Shown one piece after another: positions 42,836 to 53,226 of a stretch of 64,000 bases of DNA. Source of the DNA: JADFQT01 sp965216025 (GTDB lineage: Bacteria; Chloroflexota; Dehalococcoidia; Lucifugimonadales; UBA3495); assembly GCA_965216025.1 (NCBI GenBank), contig CBDCEX010000013.1:323038-387037 (forward strand), given 5' to 3'. The translations under genes were made by a program, and so were the position numbers. The notes under the pieces were generated by a model. That model searched no databases, was not told the DNA's origin, and saw only the letters and a list, made by a program, of their open reading frames with translations. Every line of letters starts with the position of its first letter. Position 1 is the stretch's first letter.

Positions 42836-45800
42836 TCAATTGCGCTTTTCGTATTCAATTTGACGGTTTTGATGTAGATTTTCTGAGACGTTCGAGTTTC
42901 GCAATTTTCTCAGGGGAACAAGGGTATTGACATCGGCACCAGCCGGGTATACCCGAAAAATGCCCCAGAGCCCGGCTTCGCGATAAGGCTCCCGATGGTC
43001 ACCATACAAATAGTCACCGGTAACGCTGGTTCGGCCCCCGGCGCCGAAGGCTATCCTGATGGTCAACGCTTCGAGGCCACCTACCTGAACCGAGCTCAGC
43101 ATGTCGGCGCCAATCCTGCCCGGCTCCAGGGGCCACTGATGGCCCTCCATGGTGAAGATATGAGCTTGCTCACTGAAGGGCACTAGCACATGTATCCTCA
43201 CCTCCTCACCGGCGAAGGCTTCCATGATTGGCGTTTTCGGGTCGCCGTGGACTTCGCGGCTAAACACTAGGGAGGTATCTCCCTTCCGGGCCAGGCGGTC
43301 CGACAGGGGCTCCGTGCGGTAGTTCAATCCGACCACCCCTTTCACCTGCTCGGAGTAGGGCATGATGGCCGTGCCAATGATCTCGTCCTCATCCTGGATG
43401 AAGAGAGCAAAGTCACGATAGCTGGGACCATCAGGGGGATGAACGTCCGCCCGCCAGCTAGACTTCATGGACAGATCCTCTCCGGTCGCCGGATGAGTGA
43501 ACCCAGCACCCTTGGGACCAACAATTATCGCCCCATAGAGGCCCAAGCCGGGATTTTCCGTTACGTTACCCCAGTCCCGAAGCAGCACCGCCGTTTCACC
43601 AACTTCGGGGTGAGCGTAGAAGGTGTAGGTGCGGGTTTCATCGGGGGCCACCGCCTGCAGGGGGTTGAATCCCGCCTCAATTCCCATGGAATCTTTCGGG
43701 TCGTAGGCCAGCATATCGGCGTGCAGGGACACCGATCCCAACCGGGTTTGGTTCTTGAGGCGGACCTTTATGCAGTCCCCAACGTTGACGCGTAGGACCA
43801 GAGGCTGGGGAACTTCGGCGCCGGATAGAACCGTCTCTCGCTCTTCCTGCAAAACGTAGAGCTTGCCGAGGTCCCCGCCCAGCATAGGTAGGGGAGCCTC
43901 GATAGCGGCGACGGCAAACTCCTTCTGCGGAGCGCCGGCCGGGCAGACGGAGGCCGCCGGTTGAGGGATCGCCTCATGGTCGGGCAGTTTTCCGAGGGTC
44001 GTGTTGGTTGTGCCATCGTAAACCCGTATGATTCCCCAACTGCCTTCCCGGAGTTTGAAGGACCGGCCACTGTAGTAGAGATAGTCGCCCGGTTGGCCCT
44101 GGGGGCCGCCTGCCCTGGGTATTACCAGGTGGTACCGTTCCGAGATACCAATGTGTACCGTGTTGATGGGCGGCGACGTATCGCCGAACGGCTCCGCCCG
44201 GAACCAGTGTCCGTCGATGTGCAGCGTATGTACGTCGTTGGCCCCACCGACTAGGCCTCGGACCAGGATGGGGTCCCCCAGGAAAGACTCTAAAATGGGC
44301 GTCTCTGGATCGCCGTGGACCTGGCTGCTGAAAAGGCGGGACGGGTCACCGCCTCGGGCTGCCAGAGGCTCAGCCCGCAGGTTGAAAGTGCTGCCGCTGG
44401 AGTCGCCAACTTTGGGCCAGGGTGTTGTCGTCCTGGATGAACAAGACCAGCTCGCGGAAGCTGCCAACTACGTCAGTCGAGACCCGGGCGTCGGTATGGA
44501 CGTCCACCACCGGCCCGCTTTTAACGTCGACCCCGCTGTGGGGATCAGGGTAGGTGGAGCCTGGTGGTTCGGCAATTAGCGCCCCGAACAGGCCGTGCTT
44601 CCAGGAAGTTAGGGCGCTCACGTGGTCGTGAAAATAGACGGTGCCAAACTGCACGTCAGGGTACCAGCGATACCGCACAAACTCCGTGCTCACAATCTCG
44701 CCCTGGGCATGGGGATATCGGAGGGGCTCCTCAAATGTCAAGGTATTCCCCTCTATTTCCTTAATACGCTTTATCTCGAAGGTCTCCTCCTGGTCCATCC
44801 CGACTCCAACCAAGGTCCCAGGATGGAAGCGCTGAACATCGCTGAGAGCCACCCTGTCTTGCCCCGCAGTAGTGTTTACTCGAAAAGTCTCCCCCTCCGC
44901 CGTAAAGGGGCGGACCGAGGTTTCGTAGTTGAAGCCGGTGTTCACTCCATCGCTGCCCTGAATGTCGAATTGGACGAAGTGGATGTGAATGTTGATCTTG
45001 CTAAAAAAGCCGTTCTCCTCTAGCTCGCTTTTGAATAGAATGTCAATGCAGTCCTCGCCGGCGTTAGCCCGTATCGCCAATGGGGTCTTCAGGTGGTCGT
45101 TACCCCGGGTCTGCTCCTCCTCTTCCTTCAAAACATAAAGCTGGCCCACCGTGTCCACCAGGTTGGCTTGCTGGCCCATTCAGCGTAATGGGCAGGTTGA
45201 TGGCGTGAACAACAAACTCCTGCAGCTTCGTCCCTGACGGGCAAAGACTTCCCGGTCCGTTCTCCCCAGGTTGGGGCGGATCCCTTCCTTGCTGGATAGG
45301 GGAAAGGAAGGGGGCCGGGCCATGATTGGGCGCAAAGGGTGGCCGCTGGCCCAGATGTGGGCGCAGAAACGGGTAGGCCAGCTTACCGGTCTGGGGATTG
45401 AAGTACAGGACGGGCCGGACGCCGGGGTCCGAAGAGCGAAAGCCGGCCCAGACCCGTCCTGTGTCCGGTTCGTTCAGGTAAAGGTTACCCTCCCGGCGCC
45501 AATCTAAAACTGACGCGTCGTAGCCTTGGGAGACGCCTTGGGGCGGAAGCTGGCGCTCTACCCAGTCGACCAGATCGCCCTGAGGGATCCGGAAACTTTT
45601 CCCCTTCCAGTCAAGCGTCTGCCCGACCAATTCCAGGGAAGTCACGGCAGATTTCATTGCGCCGCTGCGGTCGGGCAGTTCCTGCAAAGCTGGTAGGTCG
45701 TCTTGAGAGACGGAGCCATCTTGCAGGGTGTTATAAACCCGCCAGAACATCCACATCCCGGCGATGTAGTGGTGGGCCACGTGGCAGTGGATCAGGAAAT

Positions 45801-46401
45801 CCCCGGCGCTCTCCTGGCAGTCCCCACTGCCGCATTCGTTTTCCAGGTCGTAATTTTCCGAGGGACCGATCGCCTGGGAGTCCAGGCGCTCCGAAGCCTG
45901 AGGCAGCAGGGCCGGATGTTTGTCAAAGCCGCGGTCAAAGCCAGTGGGCTCCGTCTTAGGCTGCCGACGCCAGCGAATTGCGCCGCCATGCACGTGATGC
46001 ACATGGAAAACCTCGGAGCCACCGTGGACAACTCGCTGCTTCACCGGGTCCCCCAGATAAGCCCTGGCTATCGGCGTAGCAGGATCGCCGAAAACGTAGG
46101 AGCTGTAAGCCTGGGAAGGGTCGGTGAACCCGAAGGTCTCCTGCTGAAGCTGCAGCCGGTTCCGGAAGGGCTCACTGCGGTAATTCAGGGCACGGCTACC
46201 CGGCTTGTAGGCGGCAGTTAATTCGTCGACCAGCGGGACCCGTCCGCCGCTCTTGTTCAAATGGCGGTACCGCTCGTTGCCCACCTCATGGTAGACAATG
46301 GCGAACTCCCGGAAATCGCTTCCTATGGGGTCCTGAATAATGGCCGCCCATCCGCTGCGCAGCTCCCGGCCACTTAACGGGTCCAGGTACACAGAGCCTA
46401 G
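42836..46401 (-). pseudogene. Multicopper oxidase, C-terminal three quarters
   Basis: Begins at the IS701 edge with LGSVYLDPLSGRELRSGWAA (the first Leu codon formed with CTAG) and holds the third and fourth copper motifs, including HCHVAHHYIAGM. After KLQEFVVHAINLPITLNG a one-base shift (about 45170) leads to NLVDTVGQLYVLKEEEEQ. After VLFIQDDNTLAQ another shift (about 44410) leads to STFNLRAEPLAARGGDPS. The final domain includes NYRTEPLSDRLARKGD and the stop at 42836. Two repeats of the 'YRSEP...QxxxGDPxTPI' block show internal domain duplication. Confidence 0.85.
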
Positions 46402-47853
46402 TACTACAACGACGGGTTTAAGGTGGCGGCTCCATCCTGCTTTCGCGGCGGGTGGAGCGGCGTCTCTCGTGGGAACGGCGAGCCCGTTCGTTGCGTAGCT
46501 GCGTATCCTCCAGCCACAACAGCAATTGATCGGGCCCGAACTGCTCCCGGGGCAGCATCTCCCGCACCACCCGGTACACCTGTGGCCTCGTGATCCGGGG
46601 CATCTTTTTCCCCCCAATCCTGCTGCAGGCTCAGCAGGAACGCCCCACCCAGCAGGCACATGGCTATGTGGTGATGCCACCCTGCCCAGCTGCGGGTCTC
46701 GTATTCGTCCAGCCCCACGTCACCCTTCTCAGTCTCGAACTCCGTTTCAATGCGCCACCTGGACCCACCCACGTAGGCCAGAGTCTCCAAGGTTGTGCCC
46801 TCGGGAGCGTTGGACAGGTAGTAGCGGGGCTCGCTGCCGTCCAGGTTCCGGCGCCAGACGGCCCACAGTTCCTCGCCGGGCTTGCGCCTCCTGGTGGCCC
46901 GCACCCGCTGGGCACTGAACCGGTAGGTGCGCGGCCCCTGGCTTCCCTGGGCCACCGTTATCTCCCGCCAAGCCTCATCCGGCAGTTCATCACCGCGCTG
47001 CTCCATGGTCCGCCGCTGCCCAGGCCGCAGCTTGGGTTTGCGGGGGCGGCCGAACCCCGGATATTCCGGACTGGTCCAAGCCGGGTCCAAGGGCCAGACC
47101 GTAGTGCCGCCCGGAACGTCCAGCACGTAGCGCATCCCCAGGGCCGCCAGTCCCTCCCGGAAGGTCGGCGACATCCCGAAGGCGTCGTCTCCGGCAACCC
47201 ACTCGGCCCTGAGGTAGCCCAACTCCAGGACCCGCTCCAGCATCTCCAGGGCCAACTCCGTCTTTGACCGGTAGTTCCGCCGGTCCTCCGGCACACCCGC
47301 CGCAGCACACCGGTCCTGGTCGGAGGTCCAACTCTTGGGCAGATACAGCCGCTTGTCCACCAACGCCCGGCCCAGCGGGCTGACGTAGGCCAGGAACATC
47401 CCACCCTGGCAGTTGGCCACCTTGCCCAGCCTGCCGCAGTACTGCCGGGCCACTCCCGCCGATTTCCTGCCCTGCTTGGGGAAGTCGCTGCCATCGAACA
47501 CCCACACCGCCTCCGGGTGTCCCAGCCTGGGGGCCAAGTATTCCTGCAACCGCCCTATGACTGTCTCATCGGACCACCGGGCCTCGGTGAGAAAGCGCTG
47601 CATCGCCCGGGCCGAGATGCCCACCGATTCCGAGAGATTCTCGGCGTTGCGCCGCTCCTGGTCCTGCACCAGCAGCGCCTGAAGGTAATTCCCGCTGTGA
47701 TCCCGCCACTGCTTGCGGCCGAAGGAGGCCGCAAAGAAGGCGTGGAATTCCTGAAGGCTGTCGTAGACCCGCTCGAAGCTCGCCGCATCCATCACTCAAA
47801 CCACCCAACATCATCTGTCCAGCCATCCTACCAGACAACTCGTCGTTGTAGTA
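46402..47853 (-). mobile_element. IS701-type element
   Basis: 1,452 bp with perfect 13-base terminal repeats TACTACAACGACG and CGTCGTTGTAGTA, flanked by CTAG at 46398-46401 and 47854-47857. The 4-base duplication fits the YTAR target of IS701. The right CTAG is also the outer end of the MITE, so the IS landed exactly on the MITE boundary. Confidence 0.93.
46418..47795 (-). pseudogene. IS701-family transposase with C-terminal frameshift
   Basis: The DDE transposase shows VWVFDGSDFPKQGRKSAGVARQYCG, GKVANCQGGMFLAYVS, EWVAGDDAFGMSPTFREGL and the RWRIETEFETEKGDVGLDEYE motif with the Glu. After LLSLQQDWG (about 46605) the frame moves in GGGGGGAAAAAG, and the family C-terminus MPRITRPQVYRVVREMLPRE continues in another frame to about 46418. 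Unshifted translation instead runs on to 46404 with an unrelated tail. All three catalytic residues precede the shift, so partial function is conceivable. Confidence 0.85.
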
Positions 47854-48032
47854 CTAGAAGTCTGGCCGGAAAGCCATTGGCCGGGTTTCGCGCTACGCCA
47901 AGCAGACGTATTCCAGTCTTATACGGCATGGCAGTGTATGCAATACGTTTCAAGAACCCACTGTTATATCGACAATTGTCGCTAAGAAAACGACGGTTTG
48001 TGGAGAATCGGGGTTTCCGTCCGAGTTTCTAG
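47854..48032 (+). mobile_element. 179-bp MITE-like element, copy 2 (inside the oxidase gene)
   Basis: Same length as copy 1 at 28018-28196, in opposite orientation and highly similar. CTAG is present at both ends. On the minus strand the oxidase codons run VVEPL into the MITE at CTAG and resume after the far CTAG. Removing MITE plus IS701 gives VVEPLGSVYLDPL, a natural cupredoxin continuation. Confidence 0.85.
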
Positions 48033-48278
48033 GGGCTCCACGACCAGGGCGCCGAAGAGGCCGTGGTTGGTCTGGAGGCGGGAATCTCCATGGCTATGAA
48101 AGTAATGGGTCCCCTCCGGCTCGTCCAGTTCCACCATCCATTCGTAGGTGAGGTCTGCCCCAGGCAATATTTTAGCGGCGGCGTTGGTAGCAATGGCCGG
48201 AGCGCCGGTTTCGGCGAGGTGGAGACCGCTGCCGTGAAGATGAAAGCTGGCTGGCTCGGTATTGTTTAGAGCGTTACC
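48033..48278 (-). pseudogene. Multicopper oxidase fragment with first two copper motifs
   Basis: Reads GNALNNTEPASFHLHGSGLH (type HxHG), then AETGAPAIATNAAAKILPGA, YEWMVELDEPEGTHYFHSHG (HxH) and TNHGLFGALVVEPL. Bounded by IS630-A on the upstream side and the MITE on the downstream side. Copper ligands intact. Confidence 0.88.
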
Positions 48279-49528
48279 TAAACCAAAGCTAAGGTGAAAC
48301 CTACATAAAGCGAACCCGAAGAGGAGTTGCGATATTCTGTAAAAGAAGTCGAGTGGCGGTGGTGGAAGGGATGAAGGAAATAGTGCAACTCATGGAAGAG
48401 TGGCAACTCATGGAAGAGTGGCAACTCAATGTAGGTGACTTACGGGAAAGGATGTATCGAGCGCCAACACCTCGAGAGCGAGAGCGATGGCACGGGCTAT
48501 GGTTGTTGGCCCAAGGGTGGTCGGCTATCCAGGTGGCTGAGGCTTTGGACAGAGAGCCTCATACCATTGGAAACTGGCTGGGCAACTTTCGCCGAGGCGG
48601 GGCCCAAGGTTTGGTCTTTGAACAGACTGGGGGTTCCCCCCCGTCTTGAACCGAGGTCAAGAGAACCAACTGAAGTCTGCGGTGCAAAATCCGCCCGGGG
48701 AGGCGGGGATTGAATTGTCCAACTGGAACTGGAAAGTAGTAAGGCAATTTCTCAAGCAGAGCTTTGACCTGGGGCTGAGTCGGAGCAGTTGCTTGAACTA
48801 CCTCCATCGGTTGGGCTTCGTGCTGAAGCGACCCAAGAAACGCCTCCTGAAAGCCAAGGATGAAGAACGGAAAGCCTTCGTCCTCCAGTACAGCCAAATC
48901 CGAGAGGAGGCCAAGAGAGTGGAGCCAAGATCTTCTTCGTGGATGAAGCCCACTTTCGGGCCGATGCCGACCTGCGAGGCAAATGGGTACTCAAGGGAGA
49001 GGCAGCGCTGGTGGACTCCACCAGTCCCCGGTGGGGAGAGAAGGCCTGCTACTACTCGGGAGTTTGCTTGGAGGCTGGGGAGGTGGAAGCCATGGAAATA
49101 GCCGGCAACAGCAATGCCGAGACCTCCACCGCCTTTTTACGGCAGCTAAGAGCAAACCATCCTGGACCTCTGGTAGTAATCTGGGACAATGGGCCAGCCC
49201 ACCGAGGAGCAGCGATTCGCAGCTATTTGACCACTCCTGACTTGCAGCTGAGGCTGGTGGCCTTACCGGCCTACAGCCCAGACTTCAACGCCGACGAAGC
49301 CGTCTGGGACTGGGCCAGAGAAGAGGTCACGGCCAACGAATGCCTGGGAACAAAAGCCAAAGTCCAAGAGAAGATGAATGCATTCTTCGGCGGGCTAATT
49401 CATCGTAAGGATGAAGTGAAACATCGCTGCCGAACCCGGTTACAGGCCCGAGCCGATGCTTTGATCTTTACACCTGCCGTGCCTTTGCCATCACTGCCCA
49501 ATGTAGTTCCCACCTTGGCTTTGGTTTA
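48279..49528 (+). mobile_element. IS630-type element A, copy 2
   Basis: Same ends as copy 1 (CTAAACCAAAGCTAAGG and CCTTGGCTTTGGTTTAG), with TA at 48279-48280 and 49527-49528. Removing the element with one TA joins oxidase codons ECLRVKL and GNALNNTEP in frame. Confidence 0.93.
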
Positions 49529-49529
49529 G
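48353..49529 (+). pseudogene. IS630-family transposase (orfA/orfB) copy 2, frameshifted
   Basis: Same two-part layout as copy 1 with the -1 crossing at the seven-C run. Its orfA has an 18-base internal duplication (EEWQLMEEWQL). OrfB has lost one C near 48910 (REEAKRVEP instead of REEAQESGAKIFF), so the DDE region from VDEAHFRADADLRG on is in another frame up to the stop at 49529. The lesion differs from that of copy 1, so the copies decayed independently. Confidence 0.85.
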
Positions 49530-49751
49530 CTTAACCCGCAGACATTCGCCCTGGTTAACCCGCAGAATCAGTGGCTGGATCCCATCCCCCTGCAGCCCCA
49601 AAGATGCGGCAGGCTCCCCCTGGTCCAGGCGCGCGGCTCGGTTCTGCGCCTCTTCCATCCGCACCCGCTTCAACTCCTCTTTCAGGACGTACATGCGCCC
49701 CACGGGGTCGTAGTCCAGGAAGTGATTCAGGGTAATTTCTACGCTTATAGC
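49527..49751 (-). pseudogene. Multicopper oxidase fragment, first cupredoxin domain
   Basis: Reads LAISVEITLNHFLDYDPVGR, MYVLKEELKRVRMEEAQNR and GDGIQPLILRVNQGECLRVK. The block 'V.I.LN.F.D.DP.G.MYVL' followed by LILRVNQGECLRVKL is typical of MnxG-type N-termini. Bounded by IS630-B upstream and IS630-A downstream. Confidence 0.87.
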
Positions 49752-49753
49752 TA

Positions 49754-51070
49754 GTACAGGTGGGCTGAAAAGCCCGAGTAGTATAATGAGCGCGTTGAGG
49801 TTGGAGAGATGAAGTGTGGTGGTGAAGGCGATGCGTGGACCGAAACCTCCCGTGGTGGAATTATCCCCGGAAGAGCAGCAAGGATTGGAAACCCTGGTGC
49901 GCCGATATAGCACCCCCCAGCAGTTGGCCCGGCGAGGCAGAATCATTCTGTCTGCCGCGGCTGGCCTGAACAACAGCCAAATAGCCCGCGAAGTGGGCCT
50001 GGATGTGGATACGGTACGGTTCTGGCGCAACCGCTGGCTGGGGCTACAGGCAGCCATTCTGGAAGACCTGAGTATAGAAGAAAGGTTGCGGGATGCGCCT
50101 CGTCCTGGGGCTCCCGCCCGGATCACCCCAGAGCAAGTTTGCCAGATCATGTCCCTGGCTTGTGAGGCCCCCAGCCAGTGCGGTCGTCCTATCAGCCAGT
50201 GGACCAGCCGGGAATTGGCTGATGAGATCATCGAAAAAGGCATCGTAGAACGGATTTCCCCCCGTCATGCGGCCAGGCTTCTAGAAAGGGGGACCTGAAA
50301 CCTCACCGGATACGCTATTGGTTGACACCCTCCGGGGACGAGCACTATGACGCCAAAGTCACTGACATCTGCGATCTGTACCGAGAAGCTCCCGCCTTGG
50401 TCCAATCTGGGGAGCGAGTGATGAGCACTGATGAGTTGACCGGAGTACAGGCCCTGGAGCGCAAACATCCTGGGTTGCCCTTGGCGCCGGGGAAGGTGGA
50501 ACGGCGGGAGTTTGAGTACATCCGGCATGGTACACGCTCCTTCATCATCAGTCGGGATGTGGTGACGGGTCAGATTGTTGAGCCCTATGGGGGGCCCAGA
50601 CGTACCGAAGCGGACTTTCTGCAGCATGTGGAGGCAGTGATCGCTAGCGATAGGGCGGCCCAGCGGTGGCATTTTGTGGTGGACAACCTGGACACGCACC
50701 GTTCTGAATCTCTAGTGCGCTGGGTAGCCAGAGAGTCTGGGCTGGACCTGGAGTTGGGTAAGAAGGGCAAGTGGGGCACATTGGCGAACCGAGAGTCCCG
50801 GGCCGCATTTCTCAGCGATCCCAGCCACTGTATCGTGTTTCACTACACCCCCAAGCACACGTCATGGATGAACCAAGTGGAAATCTGGCTGAGCATTCTG
50901 GTGCGAAAACTGCTACAGCGAGGGTCATTCAGATCGGTCACCGATCTGAAACAGAAGGTGTGGGACTTCATCGACTATTACAACCGGACCATGGCAAAGC
51001 CCTTCAAATGGACTTACCAAGGCAAGGTGCTGGTCGCATGAACTGCCGGGTTATTTACGCCAACCTGTAC
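49754..51070 (+). mobile_element. IS630-type element B
   Basis: Terminal repeats GTACAGGTGGGC and, inverted, GTACAGGTTGGC, with TA at 49752-49753 and 51071-51072. It is unrelated in sequence to element A. Removing it with one TA joins oxidase codons VREYDVL and AISVEITL exactly in frame. Confidence 0.93.
49816..51041 (+). CDS. IS630-family transposase, two overlapping frames
   Basis: The first frame (49816-50298) carries two helix-turn-helix units (LARRGRIILSAAAGLNNSQIAREVGL with DTVRFWRNRWL, and TSRELADEIIEKG). It ends RLLERGT. The second frame, one base back, continues as GDLKPHRIRYWLTPSGDEHY to 51041. It has the DDE region: HFVVDNLDTHRSESLVRW with Asp, HYTPKHTSWMNQVEIWLSIL with Glu. The crossing lies in AAAGGGGGACC at about 50286. 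The junction gives an exact family consensus (LxPHRIRYWL), so -1 slippage on the G-run is likely and the element may be active. Confidence 0.88.
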
Positions 51071-51358
51071 TAGTACATCGTACTCTCGGACCGGAGCAGA
51101 GGGGTCACAGAGCCCACCGGCATACACCGTCTCTCTCCCTGAGTTGCTACCCAAGGTCAAACCCTCGGACCCCTGATGGCCGGTGGGGGTCTGGGCTGGG
51201 AGTACCTTCTCCAGTTTCCTCTCCAGAATCTCCCCAGCGCTTCCGGGTGGGGCGTGAGTATGGTCGGGAGTAGCGTCGCTGGTGGAGCGACCAGTGCAGG
51301 CTCCCAACAAGAGTAAAATTAGCAGGCCAATCAAAACAGTGAGGGAGAGCGACCCCAA
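51071..51358 (-). pseudogene. Multicopper oxidase 5' end with lipoprotein signal
   Basis: ATG at 51358, MGSLSLTVLIGLLILLLLGA then Cys: a lipobox (LLGAC), so the protein was exported and lipid-anchored. About 65 residues of Ser/Thr/Pro-rich linker follow (GRSTSDATPDHTHAPP), then CDPSAPVREYDVL, where IS630-B cuts. Original start codon and signal are intact. Confidence 0.85.
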
Positions 51359-51473
51359 AGCGCAGTGAGCTACCCTAAACCGATCCCTTGTCGCCGCAGT
51401 TGATCATTCCAGGGAAGACCTGGTTTTGGATTGCAGCATCGGCAAAAATGCCCCAATACCAAATATTTGAGGA

Positions 51474-51509
51474 CAAAAGAGGCAGCCCCGCCTAAACTGG
51501 GCCGCCTCT
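51474..51509 (-). terminator. Intrinsic terminator of the cupredoxin lipoprotein gene
   Basis: On the minus strand AGAGGC-G-GCCC pairs with GGGC-T-GCCTCT, followed by TTTTGT. It lies 110 bases after the stop of the SnoaL-cupredoxin gene and before the oxidase start, so the two genes were probably separate transcription units. Confidence 0.75.
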
Positions 51510-51619
51510 AAATGGTCAGCGCATCCTATTGCGTCGCCGTTCAATTCAACCAGGTAGTTTCTCCTTTCAGGGATAGTGGAGCCCGACGCGGCGGCAGGAA
51601 GGAGTGCCGGCGGAGAAGC

Positions 51620-53142
51620 CTAACGCTGGACCACCGTTACGGTTCCCTCCATGCCAAATTCTCTGTGGAATGCGCACATATATTTGAAGGTCCCGGCTTT
51701 GTTGAAGTTCATAATAAAGGTGGAACCCCCAGTCAGGGACCGCATTCCATCGCGGGCGGGGTAATCCCCGATTCCGATCAAACCAGAACTCCAGTATCCG
51801 GTGCCGTCGAAGGCAGCCGCCGGCCTAGCCGGGAACACAACCTCCGGATTCATAACTAACACCGGTGGCCCTTTTTCCGGGGGCTCCGGCATGACCCACT
51901 CCGGATGCATTCTTCCTGGATGGAAGGCCACATTGTGGAAGTTTGGAGACGTCCAAACGACGGTATCTCCCTCCTGTATCACGATGTCTTTCGGCAGGAA
52001 CTCCAACAATTCCACCCGATCATCGCGGCTCAAACCACCAGCCTGAACCCGCCAGATGGACGAGCCATCAGGCCCTGATACCTGCGTCTCCGTCTTGTCC
52101 GCCTCCGCTTTGATCGTGTCGATCTGCGCCAGTAACAGTGTCAGTTCCGCCTGGGCCAGGGCATCAATCGCGGCCTGAGAGGGCACGTCTTGGGCAGTCG
52201 CCTCTTCGACGACAACCTCACCCAGCATGGCGAAGGGATGGATCTGGCAGACATATTCATAGACGCCCGGCGTGTCGAAGGTAACGGTGAAGGTGTCGTT
52301 GAGAGGCGCTCCTGGACCCAGCGGCACATTCTTCATTATTCCGGAGTTGGCTGGGCTGGCGCCATTGTAGGTCTCCACTGGACCGCCGGGTGGGCTGGTG
52401 GAAAAGGCTATTTGGGGGTTCAACATGACGTCTGTCGCCCCGCCTCCCGGTATAGGAACCAGTTCCTCACCGATAAGCTCCTCGCCGCCAAAGGAGACTG
52501 AACGGATCACGTCTGAGTTGACCTTCCAGGTTATGGTATCGCCAGCGCGGATGGAGGTCGTTTCCGGAAAGAAGCCAAGTATTGCCACTGTATCCTGTCC
52601 AGCCCCGACCAGCACCGCCAACTCCCTTGCCGGAGGCGGCGCAAAAGCCGCGGCCAGCTTCTGCTGGGTTTCCGTATCGAGTGTGGGCTTGAGGCTGGCT
52701 ATCTTCCCTCCTTGAACCATCATCTCGAAGGTGCCGGTCAGCTGGTCAACACCACCCTCTTTAAGTTCATCGTCTGCAAACGAAAACTCGCCCTTCACCG
52801 TGTCGCCTTCAACGCTGGTATTAGAGAGAGTTAGTTGCCCTTCTTGGCGATATCCTCGGCGTCGTCCGCCAATAACGCCGCCTTACCGGTTATGGTCTCG
52901 ATGGCGCCTTCTGGGGGTAAAGGCCCAACAGAGAGAACGACATCATCGGTGTAGAGAGCCGCTAATGCCGTTATGTCCCCAGTGTTGAACGCCTCAAGAT
53001 AGGCTTTTGCCACCTCTGCCGGCGCCGGTGGCGGTGCCGGGGTGGGGGTGACGACCACTATAACCTCAGTCTGGCCGCCGCAGGCGGTAATAGCTACGAT
53101 TAGCCCAATAAGTAATGCCACCAGGAAAGAAAACCGCTTCAT
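51620..53142 (-). pseudogene. Lipoprotein with SnoaL-like domain and two cupredoxin domains, frameshifted
   Basis: ATG at 53142 gives MKRFSFLVALLIGLIVAITA-C, a lipoprotein signal. Residues about 35-110 form a SnoaL/NTF2-like domain (AKAYLEAFNTGDITALAALY). After EDIAKKGN one base is off (about 52825), and the frame resumes as QLTLSNTSVEGDTVKGEFSF, completing the domain (LTGTFEMMVQGGKI). Cupredoxin 1 has YEYVCQIHPFAMLGE but Ser at the usual first His (VIRSVSF). Cupredoxin 2 has the full type-1 set: NFHNVAFHPG and KYMCAFHREFGMEG. It lies upstream of the oxidase on the same strand and could have been its copper or electron partner (inference). Confidence 0.82.
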
Positions 53143-53226
53143 TAAAACCCCCACTGTGGTTGATGGCTTAGGTAGTAATGGCAGTATGATTATAAGTAAC
53201 CACTATGACAAGCACTGAGAAAAACC

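Larger units (their letters stand above)
42836..51358 (-). pseudogene. MnxG-like giant multicopper oxidase, disrupted by four mobile elements
   Basis: Joining the minus-strand segments 51358-51071, 49751-49527, 48278-48033 and 46401-42836 gives one gene of about 1,440 codons. It has a lipoprotein signal (LILLLLGACTGR), then ISVEITLNHFLDYDPVGRMY. MCO copper motifs follow: PASFHLHGSG, THYFHSHGDSR, VFHVHHVHGG and FLIHCHVAHHYIAGMWMFW. Further cupredoxin domains have HIHFVQFDIQGSDG, TVYFHDHVSALTSWKHG and REVHGDPKTPIMEAFAG. Size, domain number and the QGSDG and HGDPxTP motifs resemble MnxG-type Mn(II) oxidases. The metal substrate is inferred. All insertions excise in frame. Two extra frameshifts (about 45150 and 44410) also inactivate it. 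Confidence 0.85.

Noticed and set aside
46402..46680. Apparent N-terminus of the oxidase reading frame upstream of 46401
   Set aside because: That part is out-of-frame IS701 sequence. The true continuation is on the far side of the IS701 and MITE.
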